In this document: in pieces, positions 22,578-36,592 of the stretch
How the letters are laid out: every line of letters begins with the position of its first letter
Position numbering within the stretch: position 1 is the stretch's first letter
NCBI GenBank assembly: GCA_949752735.1
Contig: OX457039.1
Location: forward strand, 42,926,199-42,990,198
DNA from: Lumbricus terrestris
Taxonomy: Eukaryota > Annelida > Clitellata > Crassiclitellata > Lumbricidae
Direction of reading: 5' to 3'
Length of the DNA: 64,000 nucleotides
Program-made: the position numbers and the translations under genes
The notes under the pieces: model-generated
The model's database searches: none
The model's input: the letters and a program-made list of their open reading frames with translations, nothing else
What the model was told of the DNA's origin: nothing

Positions 22578-23382
22578 GGCCAAAAAAAAATAATGTTGTG
22601 TTTCCGGTAACCCGACCGACCCTCTTTTATTGCCGCGACTCAAATAATTTTGTAAAATATTTTTTATTTTTAAAAAAATTTAATAAAAAAAATTTTTTTA
22701 AATAAAAAATGAAAAAAAAAAAATTTTACAATTTTTTTTGGCATAATACGGTGGCATTGCCTTCCGTATAGAGTTGGATCTTAGGCCATAAAATTTTGTG
22801 TTCCGGTAACCCGACCAACTCACTTTTATTGCCGCGACTCGGAAAATTTTGTGGATTTTTATTTTATTTACAGTGACATTGCCTTAGAGTTTCACGCCTG
22901 CCTAACTACTTCCTGGTTGTCAGTCTTGAGAAACCTCTAGCCTTATCATTCTCATTTGAGCCACCTCTAATGGTGACTAGGGGAAATAAATCTAGCAACC
23001 TCTAGGTGTAACTAGTCACTGGCTCGGCCAGTCTGGAACGATCCCTAGCAATGATGTTCTGTTCGCACTCATCTTCCCCTTCCCTTCCCTTCCCTTCCCA
23101 CTTTATCTTACCAGAAAAGATGTCAACAATTTGATGAAATTAATAGAATTGTTTTCTAGAGCAATTTTAGGTGCAGACAGCCGGAAAATAGGCAGTTTAA
23201 ACTTGCTTAGAACACGTACTTTGTTACAGCGTGTACCTTTATGCAAAAAAGAGTAGTTGGGTATAATTTTTCGGATAGTCACTGTATAAAAATATTTTAC
23301 CAAAATAAAAATATTTTTCGACCTACCTACCCAATTTTTTAGAGCTCTGTTACCGGAAACACAGCATTATTTTTTTTTGGCC
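22578..23382 (+). mobile_element. Harbinger-like MITE, copy 3
   Basis: Same orientation as copy 1. GGCC ends, TAA duplications at 22575-22577 and 23383-23385, and the internal extra left end at 22783 (GGCCATAAAATTTTGTG). Its length is 805 bp. All three copies share the internal duplication, so it was present in their common ancestor. Confidence 0.88.
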
Positions 23383-23824
23383 TAACTGTTTGTACTACAT
23401 GTATATGCAGATCAAAAATAAAACCTATTATTTTATTATAAATTCTATGGGCAACTGATATAATATTATGTTTGTGAAACATAACTTGTTCTGGTTTCTT
23501 TACTGGATTCCTCTGTTTGTACCAGTTTCAACTGTGTCAGGTCGCTGGTGTCATTGTTCAATCTGTCCCTGGAAATCTTCTGCTTTCCACTGACTTTTAT
23601 GTCATCATGCGTGCTCTGTCTCGTGTACAGTGCACTCTTAAGCATGGGTGCACCCTTTGGTATGAATTCTCTTCCATTTGACATTTTAGGTGTTCCTAGA
23701 AACTTTACTCAAATTAATTTGTTTGCTGTGTTAAGGTGGACTTGTTCAGATTCCCTAGACAGTCACGTTGATTTGTGTTTTATAAAAACTTGATAAATGC
23801 ACGCTTACATACTAAGTTATATAT

Positions 23825-24046
23825 TTGTTTGTGTTTGTTTGTATGTGCACTTGTTATAGCACCCCTTCAAACTCTCTCAGAGGCGCTCCCAACTGCAGAG
23901 CAGACACTACTTCGGAGTTTCACGCCAAAGCGCTGAGCAAGTGCGAGTGAAGGACTTGCCCAAGGTCCCTACACTGCGACTTGAGGTGGATTTGAACCTC
24001 GAACCTTCTGACTTCAAGGCAATGACGCCACAACTACACCACCGCG
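23825..24046 (-). mobile_element. tRNA-derived SINE (family A)
   Basis: Minus-strand copy with a TTTGTTTGTGTTTGTTTG tail complement at the left, then AGCACCCCTTCAAAC, and the polymerase III head at the right (CAACTACACCACCGCG). The B box is decayed. Confidence 0.8.
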
Positions 24047-25254
24047 TATATAGAGTCTATATGTACTCAAACACTTGCATGTACATTGTACACTAACAAG
24101 ATGATGGTATTTGCAGTTTAACGTCACTGTGTGGTAACAAAGACCATAACAAAATGATGTTTCTAATGAAAAATTTATAGGGAATCGATTTTATGATGCT
24201 GGATAGGGAATGCAATAAAATACCACTAAGATTTGATAATGTCCTATTGTAGCATTCATAAGTGTACAACAGAGCAAGATACAGTGAAGGGAAACTTTAT
24301 AAACCATAAACAGACTTGGGATTTGCTATTACTTCTTGTAATAAAAATTTTCTGCTATGAGGAAACAGTAGTTGATGTTTCACCCATGGATAGATATTTC
24401 CATGTTTGTCCATTCACTCCAGTTTTAAGCAAGCGCTATTTTTAACCTATATGGTTTAACCCTTACAGTACTTGAGTATAGCTGAAATTTCATGCAGTTG
24501 GTTTTCGTAATATAAGTACGGTAATATTACTTACGTTTGGAGCTGCAGAACTGTAATAAATGAGGCAACATTATATGTGAGTTTGAATTTACTGAAAAAC
24601 TTGTTAAACTCTGGCGATATTAAATGTTCAGTCAGTATGAAAGGAGATGTGGAGGATAATTTGGCTTTTGATATTCATGATTAAATGCACTTTTTTGGAT
24701 TTTAAATTAGCAATGCAATGAGTTAGACGTGAGGATAATGACTTTTTTAAGGTTCTCAATGTAGTAGATGAGACTGATGAAATGTGCGGCTTCTACAATG
24801 ACAATCCGGAAGTCACTGTCCAGACAGAAATGGATTAATCTTGCGACGAGGAGCACTTTCATGGCTTCCACTGAATTCATATGTTTGCCTTTAAATCCAT
24901 AAAGTGATCGTGACAGTGTTAAATGATGCATGCTGTTGTATATGATAGCAATATATCAGGAAGTTGTACTGACTATGAGCTGCTCTCTAGTCTATAATAG
25001 TTTCTATGATCTTTGTTCTGTGCTCTATTACTTGCCATGGTTTCGATCTGATAAACTCAAGCGTTTATTGACACGCTGCAATAGTACCCCATAATCCATA
25101 TATTTTAAAATAAATTTTTAAATTTATGGAGTTTAGAAAAAATTTACTATTTCACTTATTTAGTTATACTGTAGAAATATATTTATAGGACTTGTTTGGT
25201 TTAAATATTATTATTTACTAGGTCCTGAAATCTAATTTATATTTCTGTGGTTGG

Positions 25255-25312
25255 GCTGGGAGCGTTTCTGAGATGGTATCTTGAAGGGGCGCTATGCAAA
25301 TTTTTCAAATGA
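25255..25312 (+). repeat. SINE tail fragment
   Basis: GGGAGCGTTTCTGAG followed by CTTGAAGGGGCGCTATGC matches the tail of SINE family A without its head. Confidence 0.55.
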
Positions 25313-25471
25313 ATGAATTATTCATAGCACCCTTCACACTACTTGGCAATGCTAGTGATATATTAAAACAATTGAATCACGGTATTTGAAATCAACTTCT
25401 GTGCAAGTCAATGCATTTTCTGACTTTCTGAAGATCAAAAGTTGAGGGCAACTTGTACCTGTACTTAAAGG

Positions 25472-25882
25472 CATAGATGTAAAAAACGATGAAAATAAAA
25501 TAAAAAACGGAAAAAACGTCGTTTTTTTCAAAAAAATAAAAAACGACAAAAAAACGATAAAAAACGGAAACGGAAAATAATTTGCCTTTGTTACATATAA
25601 AACCGCATTTTCACCTTGAAAACATTGATTAGGAACCTACTACACGAAGGCTATCTCTTAAATGATGATGTTAAACGATGAAATAATGACTTTAGTTTGC
25701 TGAATCCTTGAGAGTTGGCGGAAAACATAAGAAATATCACAAAAAAGTTAAAATTAAGGAGAATAATAGTTATTTTTCCCATCGTTTTTTTATCGTTTTT
25801 TATTTTTCAAAAATAAAAAACGAAAACAACGACGTTTTTTGGGAGCGAATAAAAAACGAAAAAAACGTTTTTTACAACTATG
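25472..25882. mobile_element. hAT-like MITE with CATAGWTGT ends, 411-bp copy, perfect target duplication
   Basis: Starts CATAGATGTAAAAAACG and ends CGTTTTTTACAACTATG. Both flanks are CTTAAAGG (25464-25471 and 25883-25890), a perfect 8-bp duplication. The ends are dense in AAAACG/CGTTTT. It is related to 9477-10296 and 55014-55678 and is the shortest of the three. Confidence 0.92.
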
Positions 25883-28800
25883 CTTAAAGGCAACTTTATC
25901 TTGAGTACGCACGTGAGTCCATCCACTTTAGCATTCTTTCCCAATTATGAACTAGGCTAACCATTAAAATTGTATGTTCTGGTAGTCTGAAGGTCTTCTG
26001 TTTATTGGGTATAACAGTTTTTATGTCTTTGCAAATTTATAGGTTTCTTTCTATTTGAGCTTTGAAGGTATCAGTTTTCATATAGGAGCCACTGAACATT
26101 GTTCACTGGTTAAGTAGCGATATCTGCTTGGAAATTTTATGAGTGCTTACTAAGAACTTAAAGATTAGATTGCTTTGTACTCATGATTTTCTGCTTCAGA
26201 GTCATTTGACTAATCATATATCGTGCAGGCAGTGCCATGCAAACTTCAGGACTCCTTATCTTAGAGGTTGTAAAGTATGAATATGCTGGTGTGAATGGTG
26301 TGCAGAACTCAGATAGTGAGTGAGTGGTACCATTTATGGACCATCAACTTCACATTAATTTCTAATTCATTGCTTTGCATTATCTTATAGCCACTCAATC
26401 AAGACATTTTTATTGCCATGACCAACATACTTATGCCAATAAACATGAATAATATTGCATTCAAACATACACAAAAGAGAGGCCCAGAAAGGATACCATT
26501 GCACTGTAAGAATGCCAGTTTTTATGTGGTTGCACTGTGCTAACAACATATTCTTCTAAAGCTAGTTAATTAAATGGGTATCAGGATAGACAGTAATGAA
26601 GCCGGATTTCATTCGGAAGGTACGAGAGTAAAAAATGGAAAGTTATAGCAAATTCTGAATTTAAACGGCAGATAAATTGACCATTTGAAGCAAAACTAGG
26701 ACTCATCATCAAGTAAACCATGCACGCATTAATTGAGAACATAATTTTCTTTTAAAGATACAAAGATTTGGTGCGTGTTGGATGCACTTAAATTGGACTT
26801 ATCTCTGCCTTGCATTAGTTTACTTATAGGCCTATATGAGACTATGGATCAGCTCAATAAAGACAGTGCAAGCAACTCATGAGTCCTACACTTGAGTAGA
26901 ATTTGTATCAAAGTAAAGACTGATACCGCTTCTGAACGCCTTGGTTCTCCTGGCCTGGTCCTTAACCTGAGACTAATATTTCGTATAACAACTCTATTGG
27001 CAAAAAGTTGCAAACTTTTATATTCTTAAACGATGCCAGTTACAAAAGCAGAGGCTTAAATTCAAATTATAGTTCCCAACTGTATAGACTTACCACAAAA
27101 GGAACTTCAGTTGTAACGATTTCTTGTTTAAAAAACGTTTTAGTGCACATATGATTCAAATGATTCTAGTTATAAAAAATCTGTTTCATGAATTCGGCTT
27201 ATGCTTGTTCGCACAATAGACTTAAGCTGGTGAAAGGAAGCTTATAAGCTGACAACTTCATGCTGAACCAACTGTTATGTACCCGGTAGTTGAATGGAGA
27301 TGATTGGGAAGTTCTGAGTAATGAAACCAGTCTCTCTGCTACTCTAGTACAGTTCATAAATGCCTGTCAAAGCTGAATGTGAGAAACTTTTCGTCGGTGT
27401 TTTGAAAGCAATCTGGACGACACCTCCAGCCTTTGTGTTGGGCAAATTTAGTGCATTTGCTGCTCAGTTTGATGTTGAATACATTTTAGGTACAACACTG
27501 AATTAAACCCTCCTGGCCATTAACTTGCCATTGTGCGTAAACAGATTGTTGTACCTTTGATTGTATAACTGAAATTAATATTCAAACATTTATTCTTATT
27601 CAGTTACTGAATACGAATACATGTTTGAATATGAATAGATGTATGTTTTTAAATTTCATGTAATATTATCTTGAGTACATTAAAATAGTGCCTTTAAGAG
27701 CCTTCAGGGGTACACATACTTGAAGGTAACCCTCTCTCCGATCAGAACATTTAATTGATTTTTTAATTCTAATATGAAATATATTTATTTATGCTCAAGT
27801 TCAAAAATTTCTTTGGATAATTTTTGAAAGAAATTTCTTTAATGACAATTTTTAGCTTTGCATGTGGTTGACTTGGTACTCAGTTTGTATGAATAGCGCA
27901 TCCCAATACTCTGATTCAGTACTTTGTGGGAAATGTAGTTATCCAATTATTTCCTGAGCACTAATTTGATTGTATATGGTCATAATAATATATGGTAAAT
28001 ATAATAATATTGTTTATAATCATAGTGACATTTCACAGGCGTGGGTCTTGCATTTCACTAACTGGGAAAATCACGTTGCCTTTTTCGCCTACAATTTGTG
28101 AACTCTTTTCTCTTGCTTATTTTTTACAGAATTCTAATTTTTTTCAGTATTTTTTAAAGAAAAATCTTTGTTTATTTGCTGACAATGATGTTCATGAGCA
28201 AAGTTTAAAAATTTGCACATACATTCACTGTCACTATTTGTACATGTAGTCTATGTAAGTTGATGAATGGGAAATAAGAGTTGTTCTGATTTGATATGCT
28301 AAGAAATTTAAGTACGTAATCAGTTGTCACAATGCAAAAACACTTCTGCCACTGTCTGTTTTGGTCAAGTCACACCTTGTTCACTGTCTGATGTTTCCAA
28401 AAGAGAAGCTGCACTTTCAGAGTCACATTCCATTGAATCTGCTAACACCAAGCCGGTGGCATTAAGTTCATGCACCTTCGGACCTCTTTAATTCTGGAAC
28501 AATGTATCCTGCAAAAAACGGCAGTGCTCACACATTTTTTAAACTTGTATAGTTATTAAATTTCAGTCACAAAAAAACTGTTTCAAAAGCATTCGCATCG
28601 CACTCTGTTCGATCATCTGGCTTTCCCTATATGCAGATTTTATTGCTGACAGAAGAGTGATGCAGAATTTTTGTGCAGCAAAGTTTGCTAAGGTTCTGCA
28701 GCAGTACTGTCTAGTGCACAATGTTGCACAAAGCATCGGTCGATTGAAGTGCGATTGAAGTTACTGATCGGTGTAATTACATAATGGTTTTTGTGAGTTT

Positions 28801-29030
28801 CCTGTATTGTGGAAATCTATATCATGGCTAGTAGCACATTACCAGTGCTTGGTCTTTTGAGATTTGGCTGTAAGAGTCTATTTAAGTTGGGATCAATAAG
28901 CAAATTTTAAAAACATTGATTCTCCAAGAGATATCTGATTAACAATAGGATTCATGAGCATCAGAATATGTTGTTAACATACTATGTCAATACCTCTGTC
29001 TGTTGCATCAAGCCTGTGAAGTCATTGAAC

Positions 29031-29207
29031 AGTACCATGAAGTACAATAACGCAATACCATGAGGTACAATAACACAATACCATGAAGGACAATAACACA
29101 ATACCATGAGGTGCAATAACACAATACCATGAGGTACAATAACACAATACCATGAGGTACAATAACACAATACCATGAGGTCCAATAATACAATACCATG
29201 AGGTACA
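29031..29207. repeat. Minisatellite, 23-bp unit, about 7-8 copies
   Basis: Tandem unit close to AATACCATGAGGTACAATAA plus CAC. Open frames across it on the minus strand are repeat artefacts (SWYCVIVPHG-like). Confidence 0.92.
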
Positions 29208-30462
29208 GTGACTGATGGTCATCTGCTTTAATAAAAGGAGTCACATAAATGATCAGGGCTTCTTTTAACGTGCAGTTGTACACAATATGTGCAGTTCTAA
29301 ATGGATTTGTGCAGTTGTAGAAGCACTTCCAATTGTATAGAAGCACAAGTTCTGTGCAGTTAAAACTAGCAAAAAGTCATTGTCATCCGATTGGAAGTAA
29401 TTTACCATGGAAGATGGAGAAGGAAAGAAGGAGTTGTGCAGTTCTAAAAATTCCTTAAAAACAGCCCTGTAAATGATGATGACGACTTGATTCTTTGAAA
29501 AGGTTGGATGGATCCACAGTTTAACAACAGATTATGACTTGTAACAGATCTATGCCAAATTTGTTTGGCATAATATTATAGCTCTTTGAAAGGGTGCTTA
29601 ACATTCAGCATTTTCAAATAGGACACAACAGTTGAATCAAGAATTACCCACATAAACTTTGTGGTAATTTGTCTGCCTTGAACTTAATTCTAGTTGCAGC
29701 ATACAATTTCTTGTTGAATATAATAATAGACATCATCGTTGTTACGAAAGATACACAAATTTATACGTGCATTCTTGGTCAAATTATTCATTTCAAATCT
29801 TGCCGGTATATACTTCAGTGCTGGTACTCTGAATTTGCTTTGTCATCCAGGTTTGCATCCTATACTGTCATTTTTATTAGTCCAAAAATGCATGATGTCA
29901 ATTAAAAAGAAAGCTTTTTAGGTATTGTTATCATGAGGGTGATCTCTTCATTTCTGCGTTAGGCAATGACGTCGTTATCCTAACATGCTGCACCTGTTTG
30001 TTATCAGAAATCAAACAATCCTGATACCTGTACTTTCAACCTTTGCTGTCACCTGTATCATTATATCCTTCAGGTAAGTTGCTGTTACTCCTGGTTAAGT
30101 ACCAAGCAGGCACTGAGGCTGCTAATCGTTTTTTGGTGCGAGATCAATATAGCACAACTATCGATATCTACAGAAAAGGAAATCATAATGCCTGAACAGC
30201 GGTTGCCTCAGTCTTGTCACAGCATGCTGGTGTCTTTTACCGTTCCACCTAATTGTGAAATTTTAGGTTCAGTGTCACTTTATGCTTATGCTTCATCGGT
30301 CTTGGTATCAAAATATCCTTAGGCCTACATCAAAACACTCAAGAAGTTCACCTTGAGATTAAGGATAACATTGGTGTTGACATTGTTTGTGAAATTCACT
30401 AGTTGAACAGCATTGATGAATCCATGATATCTGGACCTGCAGTTTAAATTTAATCCTGCATG

Positions 30463-30689
30463 TGGGGCATGGTGGTGTAGGGGTATGTTCGGTTCGATGC
30501 CTTGGAGCTGGAAGGTTATGGGTTCGAATCTGCCTCAAGCTGCCATGTAGGGATCATGAGCAGGTCCTTCACTCACAATTGCTCATGCACTTTGGCATGA
30601 AACTCCTATTCAATGTCCGCGTTGTTGTTGGGAGTGCCTCTGAGTAGTGATCTTGAAGGGGTGCTATAACATGTGCTCATGCATAAAAA
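30463..30689 (+). mobile_element. tRNA-derived SINE (family A)
   Basis: Head GGGGCATGGTGGTGTAGGGG, B box GGGTTCGAATCTG, and tail CTTGAAGGGGTGCTATAAC. It has more CpG-to-TG changes than the copies outside the gene, as expected in CpG-depleted intron. Confidence 0.85.
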
Positions 30690-31989
30690 CATACATTCGT
30701 TGTATACATTTGTTGTTTGGTTAGTTTATAAATCAGTTTTTAATGCAGTGCTCAATCTCTTGAGGCAATTGCTTAATTATGTTGCACTGTTATATAAATC
30801 CAGATCAGGCTGGTTATGTGCTGGGCTTTAGACTTGTGAAATAGAAGAAAGATTGGGTTGGCCATGACCATGTTGACAGTTAAGATAACAAGTTTTGCCA
30901 AAGTTATATTGATTAAGATTACTGTGCCTCTCAGTTTGAGCCGCCTTTGATTAAGTGTTAATTAGCAGCAGGTTGCCTCACTTGTGGCTTTGGATTATAT
31001 CCGGTTTGACCCAGACTTAGCAATCATGTAATAATTATGTATATATATATATTGTATGAACATGCAACTGATATGTGGTCACCTTCAGATCTCTGCAGAA
31101 GGGTATTTAAAATTAATGTACTACTCACATTTCCTGTTGACCAGAAACTAAAGAAATTTATAATCATCATCAGTTGCTTGACATTTACATTTTGGTGGCA
31201 ATGTTACATACAGATGAAAGATATCTGTGATGTATATCAATATTGATTTTCATTTATTAATGTGATTACTCATTTATATTTATATTTATTTTATGCTGTA
31301 GCTCTTGAAATTTTGCGATATCTTATTTAACGTATACATGGACCATTTTCATTCCCAGCCATTCATGTTTCATTCGGCTAACAGATTTTTGTAAGCATGT
31401 GCAATTCGTTCATTGTGCAGAAGGCATCAATGAATTGCGTCCCTTTGATGCAAGTTCCAAGCATTGCAGTTGGCTGGCCTTCTGACTCTGATCAATATGG
31501 ACCTCATTACTTGATAGTTTCCTCTATCGATCTTTTTATGCCACCGGTATTTCACATTGCACAGAAAGCTACGAAAATCTTTCATTTTACATGTTCCATA
31601 GTTTATGGTGGGCTAGTTTTGGTATGGTTCAATGTTTTTCAAGCATTGATTTATTAAATTTTTTATCTAGTGTTGCATTTTTCAGAATTATATTACACCA
31701 TCCTGAATTTTGCACCAATAAAAGATCTGCATGTCCACAATATATGTACAAATTTTCATCAATTTCAAAAGATACATATTGTCACTTTTGACAAGCTTTA
31801 GGCCCCATTTTCATGATCGTGGCCAGGAAAACGTCCTTGGAAAGGACACTAATGATGAAACTAATCAGGTATTAACTATATGTCTGATGAGCACCAATGT
31901 GCCTCAATATAAAACCAGTACATGTATTATTATATCTCATGCGTGCCTGCTGATAGGATGTCCAAAACTTGAGTGAGAATTGGTGTTTG

Positions 31990-32301
31990 TGCTATATTTA
32001 CTAATATTTTTATATAAAAAAATTAGCACCATCCGGGTTCTGACATATTTGGAGTAAAAAAAACTGATTGCACAAAAAAATTTCAGCCCTCTAGCTCGTT
32101 TCATAGCCGAGATATAGGAGCCCAAACTTATGGTATGTTTTTTGATCATTAACTTCAAAAATTAATATCTTGGTGAAATTTTGAGATATTTGTCTCAAAT
32201 TTTCACTGTTATTCCTTATATTGCATGTAGTGTATGTAAAAATTCAGAAAAATCCAAAGGGTGTGATGTACCCCGGTTGATTTGACGTGGAATGACCCTA
32301 T
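31990..32301. mobile_element. Degraded DNA transposon fragment ending TTGACGTGGAATGACCC
   Basis: The right end TTTGACGTGGAATGACCCTA resembles a widespread DNA-transposon terminus. The interior TAGCTCGTTTCATAGCCGAG resembles the interior of the fold-back element at 540-660. A matching left end was not found, so borders are approximate. Confidence 0.35.
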
Positions 32302-33289
32302 TATCAAATTGTTGTTGCCACTGTAATTATTTATTTTATTATGATCACCTTATTAGGGAGCAAATTTGGTGTATTTGCTAATGAGTGATTGGTAGTCAAT
32401 GAAAATTTAACAGATAAAATTTATGTGATTTAAAGGTTTTTTGGTTATTGATGTCTTGGCCTGAATAAGTCAGCATCCAACTAAGGGCTATATTCCTCAC
32501 AACATCCAGATTCAATGCATATACTTGGTCCAGAGGATAACTTTAACATATTTTTCTTGCCCAACTTAAGTATCCTTGGTTTTTTTATGATGTGTGGAGT
32601 CTATGTTGGTTGCTAGCTTGTCCAGTGTATCAGCTCGAACTCACCCTCCCCCCACCAAATCACCGACTCAGTCTTGTTATCATTGCTCTCTTTATTCTTG
32701 AAAAATTGCACCTATTTGGGGCTGCATTTACATATTTGTATATTGTTTGTCTGAATGTACATGTAACAATTTTTTCCATGGCATGCAGTTATACATAAAT
32801 CAGTGCTGAGTGCATAGATGTTGATAAACCTGGGTAATGTTATTTACGCTGGACCAATTTTCAGTTATGTAAACAGCACCCTCATAACATACTTGAGAGC
32901 TGCCATGCACAGTTTGCAAGCCCTTGCAGGCACTTCGGTGCAAAGGATGAGCTATGGGTCCTTAGCTTGCAGCAGCAGCCCTTCAGACTGGAGGGCCACT
33001 TTGTGAAGGCATTGAGCTTGTGATGTGTGTCCACAGGAAACAGTAGGGGCAGTTTGTCCAGATGCCAACAACCTAGAGCACAGATGTGGCTGATGGACGT
33101 GCTCGGCCTGATAAAGTAGTAGCCACTGTCACCTACATTCGGACACTTGGTTCTAGTTCTATTGACTGTGACTGAAGGCCACTGTGTGTTTATTGTGGGG
33201 GAAAAGTCTCTGTGGATATGCCATGTCTATTGTCTATTCAACTCTATTGTTAGTGACCATTGCTGGCTTGTGGTCAGCTCTTGGGGCGG

Positions 33290-36200
33290 CAGTCATGGCC
33301 TATATTTACGCTAGGTTTATCTCTACCTCCAGCGTATATATGGTCTAAACCCGAATAACGATTTAAAACGGTAGTCACGGGTCAGGCGTAAATCTTTACT
33401 CTACGCGTAACGCTACGACCATTCTCGGGCAGGTGCAAGTCTCTACTCCCTAAGATGGCGGCTGTTTATGTCTCGAAACTCGTTGCATTCGACCACACTT
33501 TACATGCCAAAACGTGTTTAAATCGTCTGAAATGAACTGGTATCATTCGTCGACGGCGAACATTATATTTGCTTTTATTTTCGCCGTCACAAAATATTAA
33601 AATTTGGCTAAATACCATAGGAAATTGCATTCGAAGTGCCGCGTTACAGTAGGCCTACCAAATCGTGGGTCGCTTACCGAACGTATCGACCCTTTTATCT
33701 GTTGTAATTATAGTTTGTTCTAGCGACAGCTTGCATATTAAACTCCACAATAAATCAAACGCATGCCACGTGAAACTGGACAGTTCGAAAAACCAACAAG
33801 AAATAAATATATAATTCGGCGACCACTATCTGAAACCGGTTACGGTTTTATCAGATTCTATCCCCCACATCACCGTTCTATTCAAAATCTTTTCACTTTC
33901 TCGCTATGTAATTTTCTTCCTATACCTTCGTAAATAACGTTCACTCACATAATTAGTCTACTAGTTGCTCTTATCAAGCCTCGTAATTTTTTATTTAGGC
34001 TATATTAAATATGAATCGTTTTGAATTGCCGCCGTCTATTGACTTGCTTACTTCTCGTCGGAGACGATCGCATATAAACATAGGCTGTGCGCAGGCGCGA
34101 TAACCTAGAAATATATAACCACCGCCTTAGTCAGATGAATAGATAATCCAACGTCTGCGCTTGCTCATGACTACCATACAAGAGTAAAACATATTATAAG
34201 AATACTTATGACCTAGAGCAGCCTCTACATACGGCGTACAGTACACGTAGGCCATGACTGCCAGCCTTGGTGTCTAATGAGTGCTACTGTCGTGGGGGGA
34301 GGGGCTGGAGGGGAAGGGGCTGGAGGGGAAGGGGAAGGAACGGTTCCAGAAGGAAGGAGTGAGGCATCCTCCTGTGTTTAAGCATTTTTTGCTGATGAAC
34401 CTACGTGTACATTGACTGTACATTGACGTCACGTTGGTAAGGACTCCACTTCTTGGTGGGAATGAATAAACTGCACTGGGTTTGAGATGACTGTATGTAG
34501 ATGGTTTGATCTCGTGGAAGTTAACTGTTTGAAGCATGGGGTAATTAATTATTGGTCGTACGAAACAATGCTTTTTCATTGTGTGAGACGTGATAACGTG
34601 ATCGTGATGGTAAAACTTATCCTGGATGTTAGAATGTGTTTGCATTTATTGAAGCTGCTCGTATGACTCTAATGTTACAGTTAATTCTATTTCTAGCCAT
34701 AAGGATGTCTTTCTGATGTTTCCTAATACCTTTTGTGTGCTTGTTATTGTTATGTTTCTATTATGTGCTTGTTATATGCAATGGACGTTAGCACTGGGTG
34801 AAGTTAAAATTAGGTTAGGGTCAAGATCTTACAAGGTTGAGGGTCAGAACATTGTTCAGGCGGTTTTTGTTTTTCCACAGGCCAAAATTCGTTAATGTTT
34901 TTTGTGACTGGAAAGTCATTGACTCGGTGCTGTTTGCCCATTTAGTGGAGCAATGGTCGATAGCTTCGAGTTGTGTGCGTTTGTTCTTGGCTGCAGCAGC
35001 AGCAGCAGCGATCCGAGGAGCGCAGCTTAGATGAGGGAGCTGCTGCTGCTGCTGCGGCTGACAGCCATGCGTGTGTGTATGCAAATATTTCGACGACTCA
35101 TTTCGTGTTTTGAAGCGGTCGCAGTCGTCGTCGTCGTTGTCAGGAGTTTGTTATTGTTACCCATTGTTTAACAGGGACATCTTAAATTAAGTCAAGGCCG
35201 TTGTCGTCAGCGCTACCTGGCGATATGTAATCATCGGAATTAGCGGAGGAAGTTAGTCGTTATCGTTGGATTTGTTTTGTTTACATTGAATGGGTTCATA
35301 GACCACGGCGTGGTGGTGGTCGTGGTGTTGGTGGTGGTGTTCGTGGTGTGGCGACGCTGGGTGTGGTGTTGAAGGGGTAGGCGAGACCTGGCGGATGCAC
35401 GGACTAAGGCACGTGGCAATAAATTTTTACAGTCTAAGGGCTTTGCTGTCTACGGCTACAATAGGCCACTGTGTGTGTTGTGAGCTGCTTGACTAATTGC
35501 CTATGTAATTCTACGAGGACTTAGTATCCGCCAGCGATCAGTGTCTGAGTGAGAAATCCTATTAGACACTTGTGCGGAGATCAGCTGACGTAGAGGTCCG
35601 TTGGTCCTCTGCCTAGGCCTCTTGGGTTGTAGCCAGGCAAGTGTGCTTTTACTTGGTTTAATAGCTATGATAAGAATTGCCTGAACGATCAAAGAAGGCA
35701 GAACATCAAAGAAGGCAGAACGATCAGTAGCAGACTGGGCTACAAGTACTTGGGATAAATTCTTCACAGATAATTTAAAGTTTAGAGCTTTACAAGTAAC
35801 AGTAAAGAGATTATAATTCAGTGCTGTTTTATGGTGCAGAGGCGATTTCGATAGTGTGATTGGCAGTTGAATTGCATCAGGTCAGAAGCATTATTCATCC
35901 TGAGGTGGATATTACAAGATTATTAAAGTCGTTAGTTATTTGTGACTTTGAAAACCGTTGACAGCTTCGTGAGATATTATAGGCTTTATCATTTTATATG
36001 AGCTGTTTGAAAAGCCAGTCAGAGTCGTCGGGATTTCTCCAATTGTGAAACATATTGCAGCTGTCAACTTGCTGACGTTTCCATGGGACAATTTTTCTCA
36101 AACGAAGACACACATTTATGCGTTATTTGACTTTTAAAGTTGACTTCTACAGTTTTGCAACTTCGTGTGGAGGATATTTTATTCAAGAAGCCTCATAACA

Positions 36201-36592
36201 ACATTTTTTCTTTAAGAATCTTCAGGCTTTCGGATATGATACTGACAGATTTTGATCATTAATGTTGAGAGACAGACCGATCGAGAGAAAGATAAAGCAG
36301 AAGATAAACAGAGCTAAACAACTTATTTGTGCAGTTTCTGCATTCGATAAATGGATTATTTCTTTCGTCCAAAAGACAAAGCTGGATGAATTTGGAATCG
36401 TCAAGGAGCCATGCTGAATTCATGCTTTGTATTCATTTCGGATTCTTCGGTTTATTAATTTTTTTCCTTGGTCGCTTTGTCGGAAGATTATCGATTAGAA
36501 TCCACAGTTTGAAAGTATACTAAGTAGTTGATTATTTTCTGTGAAGTGAGTTTCTAAGGCAGGGTTGTTTGATAACACAGAATCATTTCGTG
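33290..36592 (+). promoter_or_regulatory. CpG-richer island, presumed internal promoter and 5' UTR of the short TSC22 isoform
   Basis: CpG dinucleotides are frequent from about 33.3 to 35.8 kb, in contrast to the intron on both sides. AAGATGGCGGC at 33452-33462 is a close match to the YY1 consensus seen at animal promoters. GTGGTG-rich and GTCGTC-rich tracts occur at 35110-35360. The short-isoform ATG follows at 36593. The exact start site, and whether there is an upstream noncoding exon, cannot be read from sequence. Confidence 0.45.
34991..35056. repeat. CAG/CTG inverted triplet repeat (hairpin)
   Basis: CTGCAGCAGCAGCAGCAGCG at 34991-35010 faces GCTGCTGCTGCTGCTGCGGC at 35039-35058. The two tracts can form a long stem with a loop of about 28 bases. 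It lies in the presumed promoter or 5' UTR region of the short isoform. Confidence 0.9.

Noticed and set aside
23466..23684. 72-codon minus-strand frame with polar, protein-like composition
   Set aside because: It lies antisense in a T-rich intron, which by itself yields Lys/Asn/Thr/Glu-rich frames. There is no similarity and no splice support.
29008..29346. Minus-strand frames of 66-112 codons
   Set aside because: They are translations of the 23-bp minisatellite.
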